Shown here one piece after another: positions 13,578 to 25,398 of a DNA stretch of 64,000 nucleotides. Source of the DNA: Oxyruncus cristatus (lineage: Eukaryota; Chordata; Aves; Passeriformes; Cotingidae); assembly GCA_013399855.1 (NCBI GenBank), contig VXAY01003154.1, positions 1,056,106 through 1,120,105 on the forward strand, in the 5' to 3' direction. A program made the translations under genes and the position numbers. How positions within the stretch are numbered: position 1 is the first letter of the stretch; every line of letters starts with the position of its first letter. Under the pieces are notes generated by a model. That model was not told where the DNA came from and did not search any database. It worked only from the letters and a program-made list of their open reading frames with translations.

Positions 13578-15027
13578 TGTGTTTTAATCTCTTAAAAAGT
13601 AACATTTTAGAAGATATTAAAATATTAGAGTTAATCTTCACAGAAAATGTAATTAAATCAGAGACTCTTACATTATGTTTGCTTCATCCCCTGAAAATAT
13701 TGCCCTGTGCTGAACTGAATAAGATCTTCAATGCTGCACAGTGAAGGACAGAAATTCGAAATTGAGGAAGCTTTCAAGGCTTAGACATTCACGGTCATCC
13801 TAAAATATGGTGAAAGACCTGCAATGAAAGTGTTCAGAAAAAACGAATTTTTGATGAGTTTTTCATGTTTTGACTGAAAAATGAGTCTGTAATGCTCATA
13901 ACACTGGACTCGCACATAAGAGGACGCCAATATTGAGCTGGCAAATGCTGCTCTGGATAAGGCCAAGCATTGGCAAAGTCAGAACTAATCCCAGCCAGAA
14001 ACATAAATAACTGACAAAACAGATACTTAAAATTATTACAGTTTATGAACTATACTTGCTGAAGAAGAAATTTCAAATGCTTGGGAGTGCTCAGTAAATT
14101 CATTACCACAGTGAAAGTTCATTTATTTATTAATCATTAGGTCAGCCACATCAAGGATCAAATTGGTACAGGAAAAATTACTAACTTTATAAGAAAGCTT
14201 TACAGTTAATCATACGGAAATAATTAATAAAAAATATGTACAAGTGGCCTACATTTTGCAAAACAGGGAAAAGAAATGTAGTGAACTGTCAGCAGAGTAC
14301 ATAGGTCTGTGACAGCAGATCTAGTGAAGCCTCAGACCCTGCAGCTTTGCCTCATGTCTGGGTCATTCCATGTAAAACACACAGTTCCCCTCACTGGAGC
14401 TTTTCTCATGATTGAAGGACACTTCCTGGTATGTTCTGGTACCTCACAGTGCAATCATCTCATACGTTTCCAGGCACCGATTCAGGTCTCTCTCCTTCAC
14501 TCAGTACATTATTGTCAGAATTACTTGATCATTTTTATACCTTCACCTGTCAAATTTCATTGCAATTAAGAAACCAGTTCAAAAACTATTTGTGGTAAGA
14601 TAAAATGACAGTGTCATCATGCACATCTAATTCCTTAGGAAACCTGATTAAAAATAGCACACGGGTGTTACACCATCTAAGCAGTTTTCTGTAAAGAAAC
14701 AGGAAAAAAAGTACCCATATGATGACTTTCTGATTATTGTTAATTTGTATTGTAAGAAAGGTAATGCTTTGGTACCTCAGCCACCATCTGCATTTCCATT
14801 ATTGAATACATCTTTCCAGCCCACAATCAAAACAAACAAAGTTAAAATTTACTCTTTACAATTCTTCTCAAAATCCAGATAGGAAGGTGAGAGAAGGTCT
14901 ATCAGAGGTATGAAGGACACTTTAAACAATTCATCAGGGTGAGGAAAGTTATACAAATGGATGTTAAATTTTAAGACCAAGCTGACAGCGCAGAGATTCC
15001 AAAACACTTTTACTGCAGGTACATGCA
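13578..15027. other. AT-rich unique sequence, no gene seen
   Basis: No gene or transposon recognised. The 86-codon plus-strand frame at 14309-14569 shows no recognisable domain. Confidence 0.5.
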
Positions 15028-15540
15028 GTGTTTTCAAATTATGACAAGACCTCCCTGTCCCACACAGGGAGAAAATTTGTAGGGTTGGTGAGAGGTCTGG
15101 GATCTTGTCTTGTGACTCATCCTAGAGTCCCTTGGCTGTCCCTCATGTGTCCCTGGGGCATCCCCCCAAAAAGGGGTCACTTACAGGACTCCGTTGGTTT
15201 TGGTCCATTGAAATTCCCTCAGAGCTTGGAACTTGGAAATGGTCTCTTTTTCCCCCAGAAAACCTGCACAGCAGGTGATGGCAAGGTTGCTGCTTCTCTT
15301 ATGGCTGTGACCCTCCCCAGACTGCAAGGTAAAGTGCAGTCCCCCTAACACTGCTGCCAGCCAGGCCCAGTTAAACCCTTAAATTAATAAATTTAAATTA
15401 CTATATTTCCTTTTGATATTGTAACAAATCTTAGCCTAAGGTTTGGCTGGGAGGCTGATGAACGGTGCTCAACCCTGCTGCTCTTCTGTTGTTTGGGGTT
15501 CTTTTACACTGTTGTGATTTTCTTCAGTCTATTTTAAATT
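15028..15540. repeat. Unassigned GC-rich block, possibly a decayed LTR
   Basis: GC content rises sharply relative to both flanks, with C-rich runs, then falls into an AT stretch with an AATAAAT word near 15386. The 106-codon plus-strand frame at 15028-15348 has no recognisable domain. The texture resembles old LTR-derived DNA elsewhere in the window, but I found no landmark that fixes the family. It could equally be ordinary unique sequence. Confidence 0.25.
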
Positions 15541-15665
15541 TAATATTATTTGAGTTTGTAGTGCATTATTTTTCCAATCTTTAAAAAAAAATTAAAAATC
15601 AGTCAAATCTCACAGCATACTTTTAGTTCAGATATTTTGGATGAAAGAAAGAAAGAAAGGTTATT

Positions 15666-15765
15666 GGGGGGGGGGGGAAAGNNNNNNNNNNNNNNNNNNN
15701 NNNNNNNNNNNNNNNNNNNNNNNNNNNGATAAACAGAGAGACGTGTGTTTACGGGGGGGGGGGGG
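15666..15765. repeat. Poly-G tracts flanking an assembly gap
   Basis: A run of 12 G (15666-15677) is followed by AAAG and then 46 N (15682-15727). After 25 bases of sequence a second run of 13 G (15753-15765) is again followed by AAAG. A GAAA microsatellite (about 15643-15659) lies just before. The matching G-run-AAAG on both sides suggests that the gap hides a G-rich tandem repeat or results from mis-joining of one repeat. Confidence 0.9.
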
Positions 15766-16563
15766 AAAGCTGCTTGGTAAGCAACTTACCTGATATAAAT
15801 CTAAACTTCCCTAAAAAATACACCTTTATATATTCTAAACAGGGTCCTACAGTCATTGTATGAAGTTTCATAAATATAATCTCATGGGATGGATTGCACT
15901 TAGCCTTGTGGGTTGGGGAGAGCTATGGCCATAAACACAACCATAATTATGAGGCTCCAAGATATAAGCCCTTCATCAGAACTTATTGTAAGAGTGGCAA
16001 TCTCTATTTTTCCTGAAACAAAATAAAATGCTGTATAAAACCCTCTCTAATCTCTTGAAAGTAGGATCTCAGCATTATGCATTGGAAAATGAACTCATTT
16101 TAGTTGATTAAATGGAGCTGAACAGATCATTTGTTTTTAGTAGCAATAATAAACAAATGTTATAATTCTATAATATATATAACACAAGAGAACATAATTT
16201 TTCTAGACATGAGGCCCTTGATCATAGAGGCAGCCTCTTATGTACAATGATAGTAAAAGTAAAAATAATAAAAGTACTGTTACCAGGAAGGGGATTGTTC
16301 CCCTGTGTTGTTTGCAGCTTTGTGTTGGGAGAGATTTTATAGTGACAGTAAAAGATAAATACATTCCACATTCAAATGAAGCAGTGAAAGCAACTAGTGA
16401 CAGAGTGCCAGTCTTCATTTAAGCAATGCATAGGCTTTGTGGGTAAAATTGCTGGCTCATCTCAATTTAATACCCAGTACCTGTTCATAAAAAGCCAGAC
16501 AATCTGATACACATTTGGATTTTTAAAAAGAGCAGAATACCACCTTTGGTTTTGCCATTATAG

Positions 16564-16614
16564 AAAATACAGAGAATAAAGAGGAAAATACAGAGAATAA
16601 AGAGAAAAATACAG
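16564..16614. repeat. 21-bp tandem repeat, 2.4 copies
   Basis: The unit AAAATACAGAGAATAAAGAG plus one base occurs at 16564-16584 and 16585-16605 and begins a third time at 16606-16614. Copies are almost identical, so this is a recent local duplication. Confidence 0.85.
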
Positions 16615-18117
16615 TATTGTAAGATACTTTTCAGCAAGGTCCTTTAGAATTCTGGATATCTGCTGTTGGGACTCCATAGCCCTTTTTTCTCTGCAAACAG
16701 AAGCGAGGCTGTGTGCCAGACCTTGTTTATCAACATGGTTCATCAGTGCTCCATCTTCACCACAAGTGCCTTGAATAGTCGTTTTGACCTATGTGATTAA
16801 AGACACTTTCTTATTGTAAATGCAGAAGAATCCGTAATAAAGCTTCCTGCAAGTTGGCAAAACCTGCTTCCCTCACAGTCATGCATCTGCTCATACTTCA
16901 TGAGTTTTTTACTCTCACATGTTCTTTTTTTACCAGTACTGCAAACACCCAGTGCCAAACAAGAATCTATTTTCTCAAGCAGATGTTAGTGTTTTGGTAG
17001 CATATTCACCAAAAAATGCTCATCAACTCTGCCAGCAAGACAGAAAAGTGATTCAAAACCAGACAACATGCCGTGTTTTTTCTCCTGTCTTAAGCTAAAG
17101 AAACTCTATTGAATTTCCTACCACAATACAGATGTTAAAACTGTGAAATGTAAAAGAGAATTAGATCCAGTAATTTTCACTTGAAAGCACAAACAGAAGT
17201 AAATCACCACATTTCCTTTTAATATTCATCTGAGGATGAAAAGCTTTGCCTTGCAAAAACATCATAGAAATTGGTTTTGAGGTCTACCTTTATCACATTA
17301 TACAAGAGCTTTTTTCTACATGCTGCAGCAATGGTGATAATTCAATCGTGCACATTTTCTGGAGGGAATATTTTCTGAAGGAAAGACTTATTACTAACTA
17401 AGCCCAGCATGCAGAGAATGAGCTCTGTGCCTCAAGAAACTACTACTACTGGTGAGGGATAGGTTTGAAATATTTATGAGAAAACTTAAGCCAGAGGTGT
17501 TTCTCTTACATATTATTAGTTTAAGCTGAAAACCCTTTCAATATTTATTGCAGAAACAGACAGCAGTTCCCCATTTTTTATTCCTCAAATGCACTCTCTT
17601 TAAATGTAGAAGTGGAAGTTGGTGAGGTCTGGAGGTCATTTTATCCACGGGGTAATTGGGGTGTTCAGAATACGTGTCTGAACAACTGGCCTTCTCCTGA
17701 AAGCAGAAAGTCCAGAAACAAGACACTATCAAAAGGCTTTTACGTTTATTTCTGGGTTTTTTTCACATGCCGCAGAAATTAAAAACTTGGACAGAATAAG
17801 AATTGTTCTACCACAGTCCAAAGAGCATTTCCTGTAATAGATATACTGCAGTGTAACACCATATATTAGTTAGTTCTCTTCTTTATAGACTCTCTCCATT
17901 TAATCATCTCTTTATTTTAAATACATTAGCAGCATCCCAACTGATCACCTTTAACTTACAGCTGCTAATCAAGAGGGGATAATGGCAGATTGCCATCATC
18001 TGTTTCCACTCATACATTGGCTATGAAACAAAGCGTAGTTTATTTGGACTGTAATAATCCTTTGTTTTTTTCTGAAATAAGTTTTTTTAGAAATGACTAA
18101 TTCATCCCATAAACCTC

Positions 18118-18225
18118 GATCCTGCAGTTCAGGATTAGCGACAGTCTCATGAACCAACGTTCCCCGTTACAACCAGCAGGACTCCACGGTTTCATCAGCC
18201 ATACAGGTGCTCTGATTGCAGGATC
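18118..18225. repeat. Possible ancient repeat with GATCCTGCA arms
   Basis: GATCCTGCA (18118-18126) and its exact reverse complement TGCAGGATC (18217-18225) face each other across 90 bp; the second arm continues as AGG. Words of the type CCTGATCCTGCA recur in old interspersed repeats of birds and reptiles, and a related word (CCTGATCTTGCAAGCA) sits near 21983. Two short arms could also be chance. Confidence 0.25.
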
Positions 18226-19542
18226 AGGTCTGGTGGCTGCAAGCTACTGACCACAGATATCAGCCTAACTCCATTTCTGTATTTCGCTGCCTTAGAACAT
18301 TTTGACTCATGGGCCATGTTTCTGCTTCCAAGAATTAGCAAAATATCAGTGCAAATGTCTTCTGCATCAGCACTCACACGATCCTGCACGAAGGCTTGAA
18401 AGATTTTTGCAATGCACTGTTACTTCAGGGACTAAATTCATCTGAATGAATTTATATTCATTTGTGGAAGTGAACATAAAATAATGGTGAATATCACTGA
18501 ACACAATTCAGCACTTAACTGATTGAATATTTGTGAATACTTCAAAAAGGTACTTTTTACTACCCCTTCTGGATGAAAATGCAGTATTCTCAGAGAGGCT
18601 TTCTTTCTTAATAGTGAATTAAATTTTCTCTGGTGTTCATATTAGAAAGAAATACAGGTGGCACAGCCCTCATCTTTTCTCTGGTTTGTCTCCAATATGT
18701 TCATTTTTAAAATGAAATAGCACAAAATAAGAAAAATATGTTTAACACCTAAAATGTCAGAAATTACATTTCAGAATTAGTATCCTCTTAATTAAAGGTA
18801 GTATTTCATGCCTTTTGAAGCTACAGTTTCAGCCTGTGTGAAGATGTACTGGCAGCAGCTCATACTGTGGAGCAAGCTTTGGTCTGCAGACAGGCTATTA
18901 CTCCCTTATTTTTCCGGCCCTGTCTCTTTTTTTTTCAGACAAGATTGTGCTCCACAAGACTTGAAAGGTTACTAGGTAATGGCTGTACAACACATGCTCC
19001 CCTTACAGTAATGTGAGCAACACTGCAAAAATCTGAAGTCATGATGGACCTCTAGTTTCAGGGAAAAAAATAATAGTATTGGAATAAAACAGTTACTGGC
19101 AGCGACCAGTAACAGTTTTGATTCATACAGTATTAAAAATCTTTGAAAATATTTTGGAAAACATACTGACTTACTGTATATCTATGGAGAAAACATTCAG
19201 TGAATATGAAATGCATAGAATATTAGGTGTGGTGTTTCCAAAGAAAAGTATTGCCTGGTAGTAAAAGTAGACAGGTAAAAGTCAACACACACCGATGCTG
19301 CTCCAGCCAACACAACAGCAGTAAAAAAGGCATTTGCTTCCATTTAATACAAATTCAACAGGAGGACTCTATCTGTGACATATTGAAACACTGCAATTTC
19401 GTTGACAAAGTGGGGATATTTCTATTAAAATACAGGACTATTGAAGTCATAATGCTATTCTGAAGCATATAGTGCTTGAAATTCAGCTTATTTTCTTCTG
19501 ATGTCAACACTGATACAGTTTCTACTAATGCAATGGAGGGAA

Positions 19543-19792
19543 GAATCACAGATTGGTTGAGGTTGGAAGGGACCACACTCGGTCATCTGGTCCAACCTCC
19601 CTGCTCAAGCAGGGTCATCCCAGAGCACATGGCACAGGATTGTGTCCAGATGGTTCTGGAATATCTGCAGACATCCTGCCCAACCTCTCTGGGCAGCCTG
19701 TTCCGGTGCACAGTCACTGCACAGGAAAGTTCTTCCCCATGTCCAGGTGGAGCTTCCTGGGCATCAGTTTATGCCCATTGCCTCTTGTCCTC
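19543..19792 (-). mobile_element. CR1: CR1 LINE 3'-end fragment
   Basis: Minus-sense CR1 of about 250 bp. The plus strand opens with AATCACAGATTGGTTGAGGT, then GGAAGGGACC, TCTGGTCCAACC, CTGGGCAGCCTGTTCC and finally TTGCCTCTTGTCCT. The internal wording (AAGCAGGGTCA, TCTGCAGACATCC) differs from the copies at 13 and 34 kb, so it belongs to a different CR1 subfamily. The overlapping 115- and 123-codon plus-strand frames are antisense to the element and are not genes. Confidence 0.9.
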
Positions 19793-20846
19793 GAACTTCA
19801 AATACTCAGCTATAAGATTTTAAAACGAGCTAATTCTTTCAGTTTCCTTTCCCCACAGAGGAATATCCTGAAGTACTACCATTCTGTGCTGATGGCACAC
19901 CTCACAGTATTCTTAGGTGTTTAAGAGTCGGCCTACCACACTTACAGGTGCAAAGACTACTATCCCAAAAACCTCAGAGCATCACAGCTTTTGAGGATAA
20001 CTGCCATTCTACTGCTTGCCCTGATGATGGATGTGATGCAGCTAAGAACACACGATGCTATTAATCAATAATTTCAGTCACAATAATCAATAGTTTTAGT
20101 CATTCAAGTCAAAAGTACATCGGTTTTAATCTACTTCCCATCAGACTTCTTGGCTAGAAGACCTTCCTCCACAACTGGAACTGGAATTTCAGTAAATCTT
20201 TTGAAGATATCCTGTACCAGAAGGCTACACACAGTACATGATTCCATATCATCTTATTTCTCAGACAAAAATCACAGCTTTCAGAAGTTATTTGTAATTT
20301 GAGAAATTCACAGTTACAATTTTTTCTTATATCTGAACACTAATTTAATCTTCTTTCCTAAAGACACAATTCTGTTGATTTTCCTAAGTTAAGCATTCAA
20401 ATTTCTGGGGTTTATTTGAACATTTCTACCAGAAACATAACCAAAATTAACCAAAACTTGCATCAGATAATGTACACGTATTTTATTATAAGTATAGGTG
20501 ATATAATTTCTTTAATAATTTATTTTTAAAAGCTACTCTTATTAAGTAAAGCTTGTTTGCATATTTCTAATCTCATGCTATCCTACAGATTATATAGAGA
20601 ATCCCATATACGTCATATACATATCATGATTATTCTACATATGCTCTAGATAGTTCTGATCCAAGTAAAATTGAAGATCCTAAATTCCATCACCATATTG
20701 TTGCCCAGTATGGAATGAGGATTTGCACACTATCTACAGAAGCAGCCATTCTTGTCCAGAAAACCCCAAAAAAACACCGGATAAAAATGAAAATTCATTC
20801 CCAGGGATTGTTGAACTTTCTAGTATCATTCACCTTCTCTTTACAG

Positions 20847-20971
20847 GTACTAATTACACCTATCTGGATCAAAAAGAGACAGACTGGAACTGCAATGCAA
20901 AGCCATATCTGGTAAAGTATCTCCCAATTAACCTTCAAGCAGCTACTGCCTATGAGCAGAACCCTGCACTG
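20847..20971 (+). other. Candidate 125-nt exon, protein family not recognised
   Basis: A pyrimidine-rich tract ending TTCTCTTTACAG (to 20846) gives a good splice acceptor, and GTAAGTATT from 20972 matches the donor consensus. Between them one frame is open for 41 complete codons. The exon would start in phase with two bases completing a split codon and end exactly after a CTG codon. The predicted peptide includes TNYTYLDQKETDWNCN and LPINLQAATAYEQNPAL, with an N-glycosylation-type NYT and one Cys. I do not recognise the family. The frame is also open well beyond both splice sites (20723-21103). No partner exon was identified, and in 64 kb such a coincidence could arise by chance. Confidence 0.25.
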
Positions 20972-23565
20972 GTAAGTATTTATCTACAAGGCATTTTTCT
21001 GGAACACAAAAAAATCCAGATATTAAACTCCTCAAGAAATAACTGTACTTATTTTCCTTGTCCTGGTAACATTATTGATTTTGATGCAAGCCAATCACAT
21101 TGAAGGTGCATCATTTGAATTCTGTGTGATGCCTGGCACTGAAGAAAAAGCTGTGAAGGCAGCAGTTTGTACCAGTGGGAAAGACTCCAGCAAGTCAGTC
21201 AGCTGAAACCCAATAATAAATTTTCACAATAAAAAACATATGTGTGAGTAATATTCTAGTCATAACCGTTCAATAGTTGTAACCAGCCATGGTTAGGACA
21301 CAGCAGCATGAGCCACCTTGTTCTCTGAAAGCCAGATCTTCTCTAAGACAAGCATCCAAATAATGCTAAGTGCTAAAACTACTAATAATCTCAGAACTGT
21401 GATTAAAAGTGTGATTTACTAACAAGTGTTCAATGCCAAAATCTTATTGGCTTCCATTACTTTGATGTTTTTAATAAATTACTGCTGTCAACACATTACC
21501 AATGAAATAGCCTCACACAAGAATCAAGCAAGTGGTTCCTTTAATCCTTTGCATTTCCCTAGCTTTATGCCATTTGTCCACTAAGCTTTCCATCTCCCTG
21601 CTTGCAAGCTCAGCATATGATCCTTTGAGCTATGAAACCGAGGAAAACAGATGATGCAATTGCATGTAAGTGTGGGCACGACCAGCCACACTGCTGCAGC
21701 CAGAGAACACACCACAGCTCCGCTCTTCCCTGCCATCCCTTCAGCAACGACAATAATTTGGATCTCCCACCTATGCAGCTCCTCATTTTCACAAAGCAGG
21801 TAGAAGAGTGATTGTCTGGAATGCCTTCCACCACCCACTTTCAAATTGGGCAATAGATTCAGAAGCTATTGAGAGGAAGAAAGAGCAGACGTGAAGAAGT
21901 TATTCAGTATGCCTCATTTCCTTCACTGCCAAGGAAAACAGGAGATAAATAAGATAATGGAATGCATATAGGGATACTCAAGCCTGATCTTGCAAGCATA
22001 CAATTGGCAACTTTCACTTAATTGGAATGACTTATATGAAGAAAGGGACACTCCTAAATTATCGTTGGAGAAAGTGGAGATTTATTGTCCAGCATTATAG
22101 AATAAGGGCCAAGAATAAGGCAAAAGCCATTGGCTTTAACTTTTCAACCCTGTATCCCACGAACTGTATGATGGGAGAGGCAGAAATAGTAATATTCAGA
22201 AAGGATGGGAATTCCCAGAATTGTTGTTCCCGCAATCCTAAATATAATATTGTTATAAATTACTGCTAATCCAATATTTTTATATCCCAGTGAAAACAAG
22301 ACTGTAGAAATAGTGACCATTGCCCCATAAATTTCTGTGCTCAAATGGCTGTTACATAAACATTTCATTTTTTAACAAGATTACAGACTGCTAATAAATA
22401 ATAAAATGAGTATATTATATAGAAACATTTTATTGGTCAGATCTACTTTATTTCAGCTGGGAGCTTCTCAAACTAAGAGTAAGCAAGGAATTAGAATAAA
22501 CTCTGAGTGTCTAAGTTGTTGTGGTCTGAAGTTGTCCTTGGAGAAAAGAGTTGCATGATTCCAAATGACAGGTGTGTAACATATACCATTGATGAAGATA
22601 CTACATGCCTGTGACAATTCCATTCAATCTCTCCCAGAAATTACAGGAAGTTATATCAACATAACACTTTAGACAGACTCTACATTTCCTCTGTGTTACA
22701 GGCTTCCCAGTTTCCAAAGAACAGGAAAGATTGCCTTCTGCTGAACATATCCAAAAGACTGGGATATTGGACTTGTTACTGGTTTATGACATCGCCAAGA
22801 TCTAAATGTAGAGTATGACAACCACATCAGTTCCAGATTCTGTGGAGGCTAAAAGAACTTCCCTTGCCTGCATACAAACCTGAGTTTTTTTAACAGCTAT
22901 GCAGCAGAGTTCTGCTTTACGTGGGCAATTTCTCAAAACCTACAATACAGGCAAAAGACCTACCTGGATTGTGAGCCTTTAGGAGAAAAACAATTTGTAT
23001 TAACTTTTTCACAGGTTCTTCCTCTGTTGTAGGGATCAAAACATGCAGACATTCAAAATACCATCACTTCTCTGGTCATTGTCCAACATTCCCTTTTATC
23101 TTCCTTCCAGCTTTCCCCCTGTAACTTGACCAAAAAAGAAAATCAAATAGAAAGAAACCCAAAAATACACTGCCTTTTTTGTTTGAAATTAATTTCTTAT
23201 ATGCGCATTTCCTATTCAAGTAGCCTTTCTAAAGGCTCTGTGATGTAAAAACTGTATGTATGTAGGTGTTTATGTAGTTTTATTTTTACTTTCCACTAAG
23301 CTATTTTTTTTTCGTATTTTCATATCTATATTCCACCAAACAGGAAAGAATTTTCCCTCAAATAAATTGCAGTAGAAAACAAATTCTCATTTCTCTCTTT
23401 TTTTAATCTTACAATGTAAAAAGTAGCTGAAAGCTGGTATTTCCAAAGAACAAAACTAAGCATACATTTTCCTTCACTGAATCTTCTCAGATTCTTCTGT
23501 TCTAATATGTTACAACCAAGGCTGTCCGAGCTCGTCATAATGGTATTTGTTATACAACTTGATAA

Positions 23566-23589
23566 TTTTTTTTTTTTTTTTTTTTTTTT
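23566..23589. repeat. Poly-T tract, 24 nt
   Basis: An uninterrupted run of 24 T followed by AGGTCAGAG. It could be the A-tail of a minus-strand retro-insertion, but no body is recognisable beside it, so it is recorded as a homopolymer. Confidence 0.9.
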
Positions 23590-23817
23590 AGGTCAGAGAT
23601 GACCAGAAAAAATAAGCTATGCCTCTTTACTTTTCTGGATAACTCCCAAAAGTTACCCAAATAAAAGTATGTAGGCTAGAATATCCTGCTGGCATTCGCA
23701 GTGCAAACTCTTGGAGCACACAAGCCCAGCTTAAGAGAGATTGTAACTTTGAGGCTTGATGCCTCTGTAGACCAGTTTCTTGTCCTTCCACACCATCTCT
23801 ACCCCATAGCACTACCA

Positions 23818-24010
23818 TATCATAAAATCACGGAATCATCTAGGTTGGAAAAGACCTTCAAGATCATCAAGTCCAACCTTTGATCAGTCACCATCTTGTC
23901 AACTAGACCGAGCACTAAGTGCCACGTCCAGGCATCAGTGAACACCTCCAGGGAGGGTGATTTCACCACCTCCCTGGGTAGTCCACTCCAATGTTTGACA
24001 ACCCTCCTCC
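23818..24010 (-). mobile_element. CR1: CR1 LINE 3'-end fragment
   Basis: Minus-sense CR1. The plus strand starts with ATCATAAAATCACGGAATCA (the decayed terminal repeat), followed by CTAGGTTGGAAAAGACCTTC, GATCATCAAGTCCAACC, an AAGTGCCACGTCCAGG block and TGGGTAGTCCACTCCAATG. It stops before the usual AAGAACTTCTTCC block, making it one of the shorter copies at about 190 bp. Confidence 0.9.
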
Positions 24011-25344
24011 TTGACTCCAGAGCATCCCAGCACTTCCTTCTACTATGCATGGTTTCTTCCTACTCTCATGTAAATCTGGATACAGTAACAAAAAAAAAGT
24101 TTCATTTGTTCATTCGGAATTGTTCACACTGTCTGAGCTCCAGCAATTCTATATAGGAACAATGTTGCTCAGGAACTGCTCCAGTGGACCAAGAGTAATT
24201 CTCTCCTGACTACATTACTTCCCATCCCTTGGGGTCAGTCTTTTGGAAGAGCTTGTGAATTATGTTAGGCAAAAATCTATTTATTTATGCATTGCTACAC
24301 AAAGGGAAGGCTGCCAGGGAAGGGACAGGAAAGGTAGACTTTTTCAGTCTGGTCTTCATTAGACATCATTTTGTCACTGAGCAAAAACCATTCCTCTTTC
24401 TCTTTTCATGCTCACATATCTTGGCTGTGGCCAGCACTGGAGATAGCTTGGAAAGGTATGATTTGTGTTGGCAAGAGGGTACCCTAGCTGACAGAAACTA
24501 CAGTTAATGTGAAGAGCAGCTGCTGAAGGACAAAATGGCATCTGCTGTGCGCATTAGGTCTGCGGCACATTACCTCTGTGCTTGGTGATGGCCTCCCAGG
24601 CTCCAAACAGATGGTTACTGTGCAGACTGGGGATGCCTATCAACCCGGGGCTCGGAGCAGAGCCAAGAACATCACAGCAGGAATTCTAGGTGGGCAACCA
24701 GACTTTCTGTGAAAGGTATTAAGCCAGAGGCTTGCAGATGCTATAGCAGATTTCTTCTTTTCACTGTGGGGGTGAAACAGGTTCTTACTTCAGTCAGGAA
24801 GAGTTTGAGACAGAGTTATCAGTGCGAGGGAAAAGCCATTCTCTCTAGCAGGAACCTCTTTCTGGTGTGGCACCACTAAAGGAGTGAGCTCTCCGTAAGA
24901 GTTCTTTTAGGAATTTTACTGTCCATGCAATCCCTAGGAAATGTTGTGAGAATAGCTGCACATCCTTGGAAAATGCCCATTGCCAGGCAGAGCATGTGCT
25001 GGAGGATACAATAAGGGCCTTGGTATGCAATAAGTTGTTCAATCTTCCCTGGAGTATCCAGGAACCAAATCACTTCAGCATCTATTTACACAAGGAATTT
25101 GGCCCACAGAACTTGGATATGCACATTCCTATAGCACAGATACAGAGGCAGTGGAATTACAATGTCATCTGTAAAAAGGGAGAAGAAATTAAAGAAGTAA
25201 TTAAAAGCAAAAATATGCTTTTACCAACAACTACTTAGTTCAAAAGCATCAGAAACAGAGAGATGAGAGCTCTCTCTTGAAAAACTTCAACACATCACCT
25301 CTGTCCCAAGAAAAACTCCTTAGGCTTCCCAGTGAATCTCCCAG

Positions 25345-25360
25345 GAAAAAAAAACAAAAA

Positions 25361-25391
<31 letters not shown>

Positions 25392-25398
25392 CAAAAAC
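25345..25398. repeat. A-rich (CAAAA)n microsatellite
   Basis: A purine-rich tract of A runs punctuated by single C residues, settling into regular CAAAA units at its downstream end. The Lys/Gln-rich frame across it is only translation of the microsatellite. Confidence 0.92.

Larger units (their letters stand above)
15766..19542. other. AT-rich unique sequence, no gene seen
   Basis: No supported gene or transposon. The only internal structures noted are a 21-bp tandem duplication at 16564-16614 and a widely spaced inverted pair at 18118-18225, listed separately. Confidence 0.5.
19793..23817. other. AT-rich sequence with one candidate exon
   Basis: Apart from the exon-like interval at 20847-20971 and the T tract at 23566-23589, no gene or transposon is recognised. 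Overlapping minus-strand frames at 21581-21853 have no recognisable domain. Confidence 0.45.

Noticed and set aside
15028..15348. 106-codon frame in the GC-rich block beside the gap as a retroviral remnant
   Set aside because: No gag, pol or env motif can be seen and no second LTR is present.
18195..18389. Minus-strand 64-codon frame in a less AT-rich stretch
   Set aside because: No domain, no convincing splice sites, and it overlaps the possible ancient-repeat arms.
19476..19924. Frames of 115 and 123 codons
   Set aside because: They are antisense readings of a CR1 3' end plus its flank.
23566..23589. Poly-T as the tail of a processed pseudogene on the minus strand
   Set aside because: No cDNA-like body or polyadenylation signal is recognisable next to it.
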